From Streptomyces gobiensis (lineage in GTDB: Bacteria > Actinomycetota > Actinomycetes > Streptomycetales > Streptomycetaceae), in the NCBI RefSeq assembly GCF_021216675.1, contig NZ_CP086120.1:310001-374000 (forward strand): a stretch of 64,000 nucleotides of DNA, in the 5' to 3' direction. Below are positions 20,710 to 28,630 of this stretch, piece by piece. The notes beneath the pieces were generated by a model. The model was not told where the DNA came from, ran no database searches, and saw only the letters and a list, made by a program, of their open reading frames with translations. The position numbers and the translations under genes are program-made. The number at the start of each line of letters is the position of its first letter. The first letter of the stretch is position 1.

Positions 20710-21474
20710 TCACATATGGGTCCCGCCGTCGATGCGGATCTCCGTACCGGTGATGAAGGCGCCGTCGTCCGAGGCAAGCGTCGCGATGACTCCGGCGACC
20801 GTCTCGGGCGGGGCGAAACCCTCACCGATGGCGGGCAGCAGGGTGGCCAGCAGACCGAAGTCCGCGTCCTCGGGGAGCCCCGGGTCGCTGGTCATTCCGG
20901 ACTGGATCGAGCCGGGGGCGACGCATACGGCACGCAGGCCCTGCCTGCTGTACTCCCGCGCGATGGCGTGGGTGAAGGACTGGATGCCGCCCTTGCTCGC
21001 CGCATAGGCCGCCATATAGGGGTGTGCGAAAGAGGCCGAGGTGGAGCTGAAGTTCACCACAACGCCCCGGCCGGTCTCCAGCAGCGCGGGCAGCGCCGAC
21101 CGGGTCACCAGGAACGTACCGGTGAGATTGGTGCCGATGACGGTGTTCCAGAGGTCGAGTGAGGTGTCGTGTGTATGCGAACCGCGCAGGATGCCCGCCG
21201 CGTTGACCAGCACATCAAGGCCACCGAGGACGGTGACGGCGTCCGGGACGGCCCGGCGCACCGCGGTCTCGTCCGCGATATCCAGCTCCACGGTGGTCAG
21301 GCGGACCTCCTGGCCGGCCGCCGTCGCCAGCCGTACCGTCTCCTTCAGTCCTTCCTCACTGATGTCGGCGGCCACCACCGTGCCGCCCTCGGCGAGCAGC
21401 CGCAGCACGGTGGCCCGGCCTATGCCGGAGCCACCACCGGTCAGCAACACCCGGCGTTTCCCGAAGCGTTTCAT
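20710..21474 (-). CDS. short-chain dehydrogenase/reductase
   Basis: 254 residues from the ATG at 21474, which has GGAGGAGG 7 bases upstream. The classical SDR features are all visible: TGGGSGIG at 12-19, NAAG at 91-94, catalytic S143/S144, Y157 and K161, and a C-terminal ITGTEIRIDGG. It oxidises a hydroxyl or reduces a carbonyl with NAD(P). It is divergent from the kinase/acyl-CoA dehydrogenase operon, and the palindrome at 21632-21651 lies between them. It is therefore likely to be co-regulated and to handle the 3-hydroxyacyl-CoA product; that step is inferred. Confidence 0.88.
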   Translation of the reverse strand: MKRFGKRRVLLTGGGSGIGRATVLRLLAEGGTVVAADISEEGLKETVRLATAAGQEVRLTTVELDIADETAVRRAVPDAVTVLGGLDVLVNAAGILRGSHTHDTSLDLWNTVIGTNLTGTFLVTRSALPALLETGRGVVVNFSSTSASFAHPYMAAYAASKGGIQSFTHAIAREYSRQGLRAVCVAPGSIQSGMTSDPGLPEDADFGLLATLLPAIGEGFAPPETVAGVIATLASDDGAFITGTEIRIDGGTHM

Positions 21475-21631
21475 GCCACTGCCTCCTCCATGTCGGTCAG
21501 CGGGGCGGGAGCCTAGCGCCGCCGACCTGAGAACCCCAGCCTCGGGACGGTATCCGCTGCTACGCCGACGACCGGACCCAGCCCGCTCCGGTGGGCGGGT
21601 GTGCAACCACATACCGCTCACCCCTGGACGC

Positions 21632-21651
21632 CATACCGACTAGTCGGCATG
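21632..21651. promoter_or_regulatory. TetR-type operator, copy 1 (divergent SDR / kinase-ACAD)
   Basis: CATACCGACTAGTCGGCATG has the perfect 12-bp palindromic core CCGACTAGTCGG flanked by CAT/ATG. It lies 43 bases before the kinase gene and about 160 before the SDR gene. Its CATACCGACT half recurs at 26465-26480, upstream of the operon that encodes the TetR at 25053-25652. I infer that this TetR binds both sites. Confidence 0.65.
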
Positions 21652-21693
21652 ATCGGTGCGGTCTGTCCCGTCCACTCCGGCTGGAGGAGCACG

Positions 21694-22716
21694 ATGAGCA
21701 AGGGCAATCCACCAGGACTCGACCTGCCGCGGCTGCGCGGTTATCTGGACCGCGAGCGGCCAGGGCTGGTCACCGGTGAGCTGAGTGCGGAGGTGATCGA
21801 GGGCGGACGGTCGAACCTCACCTACCGCGTCAGTGACGGCGCCTCTTCCTGGGTCGTACGGCGCCCGCCGCTCGGTCATGTCCTGGCCACCGCACATGAC
21901 ATGACCCGGGAGTACCGGGTCATCAGCGCGCTGGGGCCGACCGAGGTGCCGGTGCCGGGCACGGTGCTGCTGTGCGAGGACACAGAGGTGATCGGGGCGC
22001 CCTTCTATGTGATGGAGCTGGTGGCGGGCACCCCGTACCGCACCGCCGAAGAGCTGGCCGTGATCGGCGCGGAGCGCACCCGTAAGGTGGTGATGGCGCT
22101 GCCGGATACGCTGGTGGCACTGCACGCGGTGGACCCTGCAGCCGTGGGGCTCGGGGACTTTGGGCGGCCCGAGGGGTTTCTGGAACGGCAGCTGCGGCGC
22201 TGGGGCAAACAGCTGGACGCCTCGCGGAGCCGGGAGCTGCCGCGTATCGACGAGCTGCACACGGAGCTCGGCAAAGCACTGCCGCCCTCCCCCGCGCCCA
22301 CTGTGGTCCATGGGGACTTCCGGCTGGACAATCTCCTGGTCACGGCGGATGACCGGATAGCCGCCGTGCTGGACTGGGAAATGTCCACGCTGGGCGATCC
22401 GCTGACCGACCTCGGACTGCTGGTGATGTACAGCGAACAGCGGGATATGCCGGACTCCCCCATCACCACGACCCGGGGCGCACCGGGGCATCCGGAACCG
22501 GAGGAGCTGGTGGAGCGGTACGCGGCGGGCTCCGGGCGCGATGTGTCGCGGATCCATTGGTACACCGCCTTCGCCTACTTCAAGCTCGCCGTGATATGTG
22601 AAGGCATCCACTACCGCTACACCCTCGGACAGACCGTCGGCGCGGGCTTCGACCGCATCGGCACACTGGTTCCGCTCTTCACCGACAACGGCCTCACGAC
22701 TCTGCGGAAAGGCTGA
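21694..22716 (+). CDS. APH-fold phosphotransferase (ACAD10/11 kinase-domain type)
   Basis: 340 residues; the ATG at 21694 follows GGAGGAG. The aminoglycoside-phosphotransferase fold is clear. EVIEGGRSNLTYRV (33-46) forms the nucleotide loop, HGDFRLDN (206-213) is the catalytic loop, and DWEM (227-230) holds the metal aspartate. It sits 7 bases before an acyl-CoA dehydrogenase gene. The same two domains are fused in mammalian ACAD10/ACAD11 and split in levulinate operons (LvaA). There the kinase phosphorylates a 4-hydroxyacyl-CoA so that it can be converted to the 3-hydroxy isomer. I infer that role here; antibiotic resistance is unlikely. Confidence 0.88.
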   Translation: MSKGNPPGLDLPRLRGYLDRERPGLVTGELSAEVIEGGRSNLTYRVSDGASSWVVRRPPLGHVLATAHDMTREYRVISALGPTEVPVPGTVLLCEDTEVIGAPFYVMELVAGTPYRTAEELAVIGAERTRKVVMALPDTLVALHAVDPAAVGLGDFGRPEGFLERQLRRWGKQLDASRSRELPRIDELHTELGKALPPSPAPTVVHGDFRLDNLLVTADDRIAAVLDWEMSTLGDPLTDLGLLVMYSEQRDMPDSPITTTRGAPGHPEPEELVERYAAGSGRDVSRIHWYTAFAYFKLAVICEGIHYRYTLGQTVGAGFDRIGTLVPLFTDNGLTTLRKG

Positions 22717-22723
22717 GCACATC

Positions 22724-23944
22724 ATGGAGTTCGCATTCGACGACCGTACCGAGGAACTGCGCAAGCGGCTCCACGCTTTCATGGACGAGCATGTCTATCC
22801 AGCGGAGGCGGTCGCTGATGAGCAGCGTGCCGCGCAGGAGTCACCGTGGCACACCCCGCCGATCATGGCGGAGCTCAAGGCGACCGCCCGACGGCAGGGG
22901 CTGTGGAATCTCTTCCTGCCGGACCGGACCTACGGCGCCGGGCTGACCAATCTTCAGTACGCACCGCTGGCCGAGATAACCGGCCGGAGCCCGCAGCTGG
23001 CTCCGACAGCGCTCAACTGCGCCGCGCCGGACACCGGAAATATGGAGGTGCTGACCGAGTTCGGCAGTCCGGAGCAGCGCCGGCAGTGGCTGGAGCCGCT
23101 GCTGTCCGGGGAGATCCGCTCGGCCTTCGCGATGACCGAGCCGGACGTCGCGTCCTCTGACGCGACGAATATCGAGACCCGGATCGAGCGGGACGGTGAC
23201 GACTATGTCATCAGCGGACGCAAGTGGTACATATCCGGGGCGATGAACCCGGACTGCAAGATCTTCATCGTGATGGGCAAGACCGCCCCGGACGCCGAGG
23301 ACCATCGCCGCCAGCAGTCCATGGTGCTGGTGCCGCGCGACACCCCCGGGCTCGAAGTGCGCCGCGCGATGCGGGTCTACGGCTACGAGGACCACTACCA
23401 CGGCGGTCACGCCGAGGTGGTCTTCGACCGAGTGCGGGTGCCACAGCGCAATCTGATCGGTGAGGAAGGCGGCGGCTTCGCCATCGCGCAGGCCCGGCTT
23501 GGTCCGGGACGTATTCACCACTGCATGCGGCTGATCGGCATGGCGGAGCGGGGCATTGAGCTGATGTGCCGGCGCGCCGTGGACCGTACGGCCTTTGGCA
23601 AGCCGCTCGCCCAGCAGGGCGTGGTGCAGGAGTGGATCGCCGATGCCCGGGTGGCGGTGGAGCAGTTGCGGCTGCTGGTCCTGAAAACGGCCTGGCTGAT
23701 GGACACGGTCGGCAATCGCGGTGCGCACACCGAGATCCAGGCCATCAAGATCGCGGTGCCCCGGACGGTCGTATCGATCCTTGACCGGGCGGTGCAGCTG
23801 CATGGAGCGGGCGGGGTGAGCCAGGACTTCCCGCTGGCGGAGCTGTGGGCCGGGGCCCGCACCCTGCAGCTGGCGGACGGGCCGGACGAGGTGCATCAGC
23901 GCTCCCTCGCCCGGCGCGAGCTCAAAGCACAGCTCAGTACATAG
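22724..23944 (+). CDS. acyl-CoA dehydrogenase, ACAD10/11-like
   Basis: 406 residues. It starts at the ATG 22724 just after the kinase gene. FAMTEPDVASSDATNIETRIERDG (about 141-164) is the FAD/substrate motif. DRTAFGKPLAQQGVVQ (near 290) and QLHGAGGVSQDFPLAELWAGARTLQLADGPDEVH near the C-terminus follow the ACAD11-type ending instead of the usual YEGT motif. It probably acts on a hydroxy- or phosphoacyl-CoA together with the kinase, and uses electron-transferring flavoprotein as acceptor. The operon is plus-strand and preceded by the palindrome at 21632. Confidence 0.9.
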   Translation: MEFAFDDRTEELRKRLHAFMDEHVYPAEAVADEQRAAQESPWHTPPIMAELKATARRQGLWNLFLPDRTYGAGLTNLQYAPLAEITGRSPQLAPTALNCAAPDTGNMEVLTEFGSPEQRRQWLEPLLSGEIRSAFAMTEPDVASSDATNIETRIERDGDDYVISGRKWYISGAMNPDCKIFIVMGKTAPDAEDHRRQQSMVLVPRDTPGLEVRRAMRVYGYEDHYHGGHAEVVFDRVRVPQRNLIGEEGGGFAIAQARLGPGRIHHCMRLIGMAERGIELMCRRAVDRTAFGKPLAQQGVVQEWIADARVAVEQLRLLVLKTAWLMDTVGNRGAHTEIQAIKIAVPRTVVSILDRAVQLHGAGGVSQDFPLAELWAGARTLQLADGPDEVHQRSLARRELKAQLST

Positions 23945-23956
23945 GCCGCACGGTTC

Positions 23957-24012
23957 TTATGGCCCTCGCCTTATGCCCCTCGTCTTATGGCCCCCGTCTT
24001 ATGGCCCCCGGC
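23957..24012. repeat. four 14-bp tandem repeats between convergent genes
   Basis: The units at 23957-23970, 23971-23984, 23985-23998 and 23999-24012 all begin TTATG and follow TTATGSCCCYCGBC with one to three differences. They fill most of the 76-base gap between the acyl-CoA dehydrogenase and quinone oxidoreductase stops. Purine/pyrimidine asymmetry is strong. They may be slippage-derived. No protein role was seen. Confidence 0.85.
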
Positions 24013-24020
24013 GAACGGCC

Positions 24021-25004
24021 CTAGGGAACAACCACGACCCGGCCGGTGGTGACGCCGTCGTAGACCCGCTGCACGGCGTCACCCGCCGCGTCCAGTGCCA
24101 CCCGCTCGCTGACCACCGGCTTGATGTCACCACCGGCGGCGAGCTTGGTCAGCTCTTCATGGCAGGCCCGGACCGCCACCGGATCGTGGGTGTTGTACAG
24201 CCCCCAGTGCAGACCGAGGATCGAATAGTTCTTGACCAGGGCGTGGTTGAGCCCCGGGGTGGGAATGGCGCCGCTGGCGAAGCCGACGACGACGATACGG
24301 CCCTCGAAGGCGACGCATTTGACGGACTTGGCGTAGGCGTCGCCGCCGACCGGGTCGTAGATGACATCCGCGCCCCGGCCGCCGGTGGCTTCCTTCACCG
24401 CGGCGACGAAGTCGTCCTCGCGCCGGTCGACCACCAGATCGCAGCCGGCCGCCCGGGCCACCTCGGCCTTCGCGGCCCCGCCGACCACGCCGATGACCGT
24501 GGCGCCCGCGGCCTTCCCGAGCTGTACCGCCGCGCTGCCCACTCCCCCGGCGGCGGCGTGCACCAGCAGGGTCTCCCCGGGCTGCAGCCGGGCCCGGCGG
24601 TGCAGGCCGAACCAGCTTGTCTGGTAGCCGATATGGAGTGCGGCGGCCTCCGCGTCGTCCAGTGCCCCGGGAGCGGGCAGCGCGGTGGCCGCACTCACCA
24701 CCGCATGCTCGGCGAAGGCACCGCCCGGCAGCACCGGCTGGGCGATCACCCGGGCCCCGGCCTCGGCCGGTACGCCCTCGCCGGCCGCCAGCACCTCACC
24801 GCAGAGCTCCACGCCGGGTGTGAACGGCAGCGGCGGCCGGCTCTGGTACTGGCCCAGGCAGAGCAGCGCGTCGGGAAAGTTGACGTTCGCCGCGCGCACC
24901 TTCACCAGCAGTTCGCCCGGGCCCGGTGCGGGCTCGGGTATGTCCGCCGCCAGCCGCATCACATCGCGTGGTTCGCCGTTCTGATGAACGCGCCATGCCT
25001 TCAT
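24021..25004 (-). CDS. zinc-independent NADPH:quinone oxidoreductase family (MDR superfamily)
   Basis: 327 residues; the ATG at 25004 is 5 bases after GGAGG. It has the quinone-oxidoreductase layout. The N-terminal groES-like half contains RAANVNFPDALLCLGQY near 40. The Rossmann half contains LVHAAAGGVGSAAVQLGKAAGATVIG near 145, and KSVKCVAFEGRIVVVGFASG follows. No zinc ligands are present. Family members reduce quinones or alpha,beta-unsaturated carbonyl/enoyl compounds with NADPH. It lies 48 bases downstream of the tetR gene and is probably the third gene of the SDR-tetR operon. Confidence 0.87.
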   Translation of the reverse strand: MKAWRVHQNGEPRDVMRLAADIPEPAPGPGELLVKVRAANVNFPDALLCLGQYQSRPPLPFTPGVELCGEVLAAGEGVPAEAGARVIAQPVLPGGAFAEHAVVSAATALPAPGALDDAEAAALHIGYQTSWFGLHRRARLQPGETLLVHAAAGGVGSAAVQLGKAAGATVIGVVGGAAKAEVARAAGCDLVVDRREDDFVAAVKEATGGRGADVIYDPVGGDAYAKSVKCVAFEGRIVVVGFASGAIPTPGLNHALVKNYSILGLHWGLYNTHDPVAVRACHEELTKLAAGGDIKPVVSERVALDAAGDAVQRVYDGVTTGRVVVVP

Positions 25005-25052
25005 GAGGTCCTCCACCCCGGTTGTCGTCTTGCTCGGTTGATCACGGGTCGA

Positions 25053-25652
25053 TCACGGCCGCAGTGCGCGCAGCAGCAGGTCCGCCAGATGATCGGCTAC
25101 CTCCTGCGGCGAGAGCCGCCCATCAGGGCGGTACCACGCGCCGAGGTGGTGGACGGAGCCGAAGTGGTAGTCCACCACCAGTTCCGCGGGGGTGGCCGTA
25201 CTGAACACCCCGGCGCGCTGGCCCTCTTCGACCAGGGCGCGGAACCGCTCGTGATAGCGGCGCCGCTCCGCCCGCACCTGCTTCTGCTTCTCCGGGCTGA
25301 GGTGGTGCATGGAGCGGAAGAAGATCCTGGTGTCGTCGAAGTTCTCGAGGGTCGTCACCACGACGTCTGCGGCCGCTTCACGCAGCCGCTGCTCGACCGG
25401 CGCGTCCGCGTCGGCGTAGGCGTCCAGCCGCTCCTGCTGCAACCGCAGCACCCTCGCGTAGACCTCATGCAGCAGATCGTCCTTGGAGCCGAAGTAGTGG
25501 TACAGCGCACCCTTGGTGACTCCGGCCGACTCAACGATTTCCTGAACGGAGGTCCGGTCGTAGCCGCGCTCGGCGAACAGCCGGGTGGCGGTGGCCAGCA
25601 GCCGCTGTGGCACCGGCAGGGACTCTGCGTCCTGATGGGCTGACTGGGTCAC
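25053..25652 (-). CDS. TetR-family regulator (KstR2-like)
   Basis: 199 residues. The HTH is in RLLATATRLFAERGYDRTSVQEIVESAGVTKGALYHYFGSKDDLL (about 17-61), and the C-terminal domain resembles the KstR2/acyl-CoA-responsive group (LVVDYHFGSVHHLGAWYRPDG). Its GTG start overlaps the SDR stop by 4 bases. The shared half-site CATACCGACT before its own operon and before the kinase/ACAD operon makes it the likely repressor of both. A CoA thioester is the plausible inducer, but the evidence does not show which one. Confidence 0.87.
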   Translation of the reverse strand: MTQSAHQDAESLPVPQRLLATATRLFAERGYDRTSVQEIVESAGVTKGALYHYFGSKDDLLHEVYARVLRLQQERLDAYADADAPVEQRLREAAADVVVTTLENFDDTRIFFRSMHHLSPEKQKQVRAERRRYHERFRALVEEGQRAGVFSTATPAELVVDYHFGSVHHLGAWYRPDGRLSPQEVADHLADLLLRALRP

Positions 25653-26425
25653 GGCACTTCTCCCTGTAGCTTCTCCAGCTTCTGCTGGACATGATTCATG
25701 CCGCCGAGCCAGTGATCTCTGTCAGTGGCCCGGGACACCGCGTACTCTGCGACCTCCGGGTGCGGCAGCACAAGAAAACGCCCCTCGGCCATGGCCTTGT
25801 GCAGCTCCTCGGCGACCTGCTCCGGCTCGATGGCGGTAGGGGCGAGCACCACGTCGCCAGTGGCGCCGGTGGCACGCAGCATGTCGGTACGTACGCCCTG
25901 TGGGCATATGGCGTGAACGTCGATACCACGGTGCCGGTAGGTGACCGAGAGCCATTCGGAGAAGGCCAGTGCGGCGTGCTTGGAGACGCTGTAGGGGGCG
26001 GAGCCGAACATGGTGAGCATTCCGGCCGCGGAGACGGTGGCGACAAAACGGCCCCGGCCGCGCTCCAGCCATTCGGGGATCAGCTCCCGGGCGGCGCGCA
26101 CATGGGACATCACATTCACTTCCCAGGACTGCCCCCAGGCCGCGTCCTCGGCCTCTGGTCCGCCGGTCAGCGCGATCCCGGCGTTGGCGCAGTACATGTC
26201 GATCGCACCGCCGAGCGCCTCCCGGGCCTGAGGCACAATGTGAGAGGCGTCTCCGGGCACCGCGATGCCGCCGATCTCCTCGGCCACGGCACGCGCCCTG
26301 GCGGCGTCGAGGTCGTTGACGGCGACCCGGGCGCCCCGGTCAGCGAAGCTGCGGGCGAGTGCCGCCCCGATCCCGCCCCCCGCACCGGTCACCACAACGG
26401 CCGCGCCCTCCACGGTCTCCACCAT
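25649..26425 (-). CDS. short-chain dehydrogenase/reductase
   Basis: 258 residues from the ATG at 26425 (GAGGG 7 bases before it). TGAGGGIG at 13-20, NAG at 81-83, S132, Y145 and K149 give the complete SDR catalytic set. The tail GMNHVQQKLEKLQGEVP is typical of larger-substrate SDRs found beside acyl-CoA dehydrogenases. It leads the operon SDR-tetR-quinone oxidoreductase. A second operator half-site copy lies 40-55 bases upstream. Substrate unknown; a hydroxyacyl-CoA or keto intermediate of the same pathway is likely. Confidence 0.87.
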   Translation of the reverse strand: MVETVEGAAVVVTGAGGGIGAALARSFADRGARVAVNDLDAARARAVAEEIGGIAVPGDASHIVPQAREALGGAIDMYCANAGIALTGGPEAEDAAWGQSWEVNVMSHVRAARELIPEWLERGRGRFVATVSAAGMLTMFGSAPYSVSKHAALAFSEWLSVTYRHRGIDVHAICPQGVRTDMLRATGATGDVVLAPTAIEPEQVAEELHKAMAEGRFLVLPHPEVAEYAVSRATDRDHWLGGMNHVQQKLEKLQGEVP

Positions 26426-26464
26426 CTTCGTTCCCTCTCGGTTGTCTCCACCCAAGGGTGCAGA

Positions 26465-26480
26465 CTAACCAGTCGGTATG
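26465..26480. promoter_or_regulatory. TetR-type operator, copy 2 (SDR-tetR promoter)
   Basis: CTAACCAGTCGGTATG. Read on the minus strand it is CATACCGACTGGTTAG, which shares its first ten bases, CATACCGACT, and a following GT with the palindrome at 21632-21651. It lies 40 bases before the SDR start, where a repressor would block the operon containing the tetR gene itself. Confidence 0.6.
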
Positions 26481-26576
26481 TTCGACCGAAAGGCTTTGAC
26501 AAGGGCGGATCCAATGTGCGGTCCGGTACGTCCCATCCCTGACGACTCCGTTCCACTCCGTCGGAGGTGGGATATC

Positions 26577-27053
26577 TTGGCCGGTTTCAGAGCGCTTGCC
26601 GATCAGGTCCGTGACCCGGGCCGCAGCCCCTCTCAGCGCCGCCAGGCGCTGCGTAAGTGTCTGGAGCGATTCGCCCCCTATGGTCATCGCGCCACCTGGC
26701 ACCATCTGTGCGCCCGCGCCGGATTCGGCCCCGACGAACGCGAACCCGACCCGGCCCGGCTGGTCGCCGCGCTGGCGGAGCTGGAGGAGGCGCGGGACGT
26801 ATGGCTCGCTTACGAGCGGGACTTCGCTGAGCGCCGCAAACAGCAGAAGCACCACGGCGTCAGACAACCGACCGCCCCCGACAACTGGCACCGCCGCACC
26901 TGGGGCGGCCGGGCACTGCTTCCCCTCAATGACCCAGCCGCCGCGCCCAGCGCCCGGCTGGCGGTGGTGCTGCGCGGGCTGATCGACGCCATGGCCGCAG
27001 GCGACGACCGCGACGGGCACAGTCTTCGCGGACTGGCGGTTACTCAGTGGTAG
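26577..27053 (+). CDS. conserved hypothetical protein
   Basis: 158 residues from the TTG at 26577, which follows GGAGGTGGG by 5 bases. The frame is open back to an ATG at 26478, but that codon overlaps the operator-like sequence and has no RBS. The protein is charged and helix-rich (SPSQRRQALRKCLERF, AALAELEEARDVWLAYERDFAERRKQQ). It has an HRRTWGG segment near residue 115 and no signal peptide or membrane helix. I recognise no domain. It is divergent from the SDR operon and 42 bases before the amidase gene, so it may share the amidase transcript. Confidence 0.7.
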   Translation: MAGFRALADQVRDPGRSPSQRRQALRKCLERFAPYGHRATWHHLCARAGFGPDEREPDPARLVAALAELEEARDVWLAYERDFAERRKQQKHHGVRQPTAPDNWHRRTWGGRALLPLNDPAAAPSARLAVVLRGLIDAMAAGDDRDGHSLRGLAVTQW

Positions 27054-27095
27054 TGCGACGATGCGGCTCATAGGTCTCGCGGAAGGCGGAGGGCG

Positions 27096-28538
27096 ATGAC
27101 GGAGCTGCACGACCTCAGCGCGTTGGAGCAAGCCCAGGCGATCCAGGCCGGGACGCTGTCACCAGTGGAACTGACCGAGCACTATCTGGACCGTATGAAC
27201 CGGCTGGACGGCTCCCTGGGCGCCTTCCTCACGCCGACCCCGGAAGGCGCCCGCAAGCAGGCGGCGGCCGCGGAGAGTGAGGCAGCCGCAGCCCGCCGCG
27301 AGGGGCGTGCGCTGCCACCCCTGCACGGTGTGCCGGTCCCGGTGAAGGACCTCAATCTGGTGGCCGGGGTGCGCTGCACCTTCGGCTCCCGGGTCTACGC
27401 CGAGTATGTGCCGGAAGTGGACGACCACTTCGTCGCCCGGCTGCGGGCGGGCGGCACCATCATGACCGGCAAGACCAACACCCCCGAGTTCGGACTGCCG
27501 TGTTACACCGAGAACGAGGTCGGCCCGCCCGCGCGTACGCCCTGGGACCCGACGCGGTCCGCGGGTGGATCGAGCGGGGGCGCGGCGGCCGCGGTGGCGG
27601 CGGGGCTGGCCCCCGTCGCACAGGGCAGCGACGGCGGCGGGTCGATACGGATACCCGCCTCGGTGTGCGGGCTGTACGGCATCAAACCGAGCCGCGGCCG
27701 GGTCAGCGCGGGCCCGGTACTGCACGACATCAGCGGTCTTTCCACCTCCGGGCCGATCGCCCGCACCGTGGCGGACGCCGCCACCCTGCTGGATGTCATG
27801 GCGGGGGCCATGCCCGGCGATCCCTTCGGCGCTCCCCCGCTGCCGGCCGGCGAGAGCTTCCGGTCCTGTGCCGACCGGCCGCCGGAGCGGCTGCGTGTGG
27901 CCGTGATAACCGAACCGCCGCTGCCGGAGGCGGAGCTGCACCCGCAGTGCCGGGCGGCGGTGGACGGTGCGGCGCAGTTGCTGCGGGAACTGGGCCATGA
28001 GGTCGACGAGGTGACGCTGCCGCCCGACGAGACCCTGCCGATGGCCTTCAGCCAGGTGTGGACGGTCATGGCGAACGCCCATCCGGTGGCCGAGCGGGAC
28101 GAGCCGTTGCTGATGCCGCTCACCCGGTATCTGCGGGCGGAGGGACAGCGGGTCTCGGGGCCGCAGTTCCAGCAGGCCCTCTACGCCTTCCGGGCACTGG
28201 GGCAGCTGGTCGCGGACGCACTGCTGAGCCGGGGCACACACTTTGACGTACTGCTGTCCCCCACCCTGGCCCAGCCGCCCGCCCCGGTGGGCGCGTTGCG
28301 CGATGACGACGACCCGGCGGCCGAGTTCCGCGCACTCGGCCGCTTTACGCCCTTTACTCCGCTCTTCAACGCCACCGGTCAGCCAGCGGTGAACGTACCG
28401 CTGCACTGGACGGAGGAAGGGCTGCCCATCGGCGTGATGCTGGCCGGGCGGTACGGCGAGGACGCGCTGCTCATATCGCTGTCGGCGCAGTTGGAGGAGG
28501 CCCGCCCCTGGGCCCACCGCAAGCCGCCGGTGTGGTGA
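27096..28538 (+). CDS. amidase-signature family amidase
   Basis: 480 residues, normal for the family. The Ser-cisSer-Lys triad is visible: K84 in VPVKDLN, S159/S160 in GGSSGGAAAA, and nucleophile S183 in GSDGGGSIRIPAS. It hydrolyses a carboxylic amide to acid and ammonia in the cytosol. The substrate cannot be told, because the signature is shared by aryl-acylamidases, nicotinamidase-like and indoleacetamide hydrolases. There is no GatC/GatB nearby, so this is not a tRNA amidotransferase subunit. A purine-rich GGAGGG precedes the ATG. Confidence 0.9.
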   Translation: MTELHDLSALEQAQAIQAGTLSPVELTEHYLDRMNRLDGSLGAFLTPTPEGARKQAAAAESEAAAARREGRALPPLHGVPVPVKDLNLVAGVRCTFGSRVYAEYVPEVDDHFVARLRAGGTIMTGKTNTPEFGLPCYTENEVGPPARTPWDPTRSAGGSSGGAAAAVAAGLAPVAQGSDGGGSIRIPASVCGLYGIKPSRGRVSAGPVLHDISGLSTSGPIARTVADAATLLDVMAGAMPGDPFGAPPLPAGESFRSCADRPPERLRVAVITEPPLPEAELHPQCRAAVDGAAQLLRELGHEVDEVTLPPDETLPMAFSQVWTVMANAHPVAERDEPLLMPLTRYLRAEGQRVSGPQFQQALYAFRALGQLVADALLSRGTHFDVLLSPTLAQPPAPVGALRDDDDPAAEFRALGRFTPFTPLFNATGQPAVNVPLHWTEEGLPIGVMLAGRYGEDALLISLSAQLEEARPWAHRKPPVW

Positions 28539-28576
28539 ACCGCTGACCGTTGACAGACACCGGGCTCCCCAGCATG

Positions 28577-28592
28577 CTGAGCAAGCGCTTAG
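28577..28592. promoter_or_regulatory. TetR-type operator before the MaoC gene
   Basis: CTGAGCAAGCGCTTAG, an imperfect palindrome CTRAGC-N4-GCTYAG, 39 bases before the MaoC start. The same arms, CTGAGC and GCTTAG with 4-base spacing, recur at 29750-29765 before the tetR gene. Confidence 0.65.
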
Positions 28593-28630
28593 TCGCGCCC
28601 TTGATCACATCTGTTCGGGAGGGACGAACC

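Noticed and set aside
21694..22716. Aminoglycoside resistance gene
   Set aside because: The APH fold is present, but operon partnership with an ACAD11-type dehydrogenase and acyl-CoA genes argues for a metabolic kinase.
23973..25643. 556-codon plus-strand frame opposite the quinone oxidoreductase and tetR genes
   Set aside because: Shadow frame; His/Gly/Arg-rich translation without recognisable fold.
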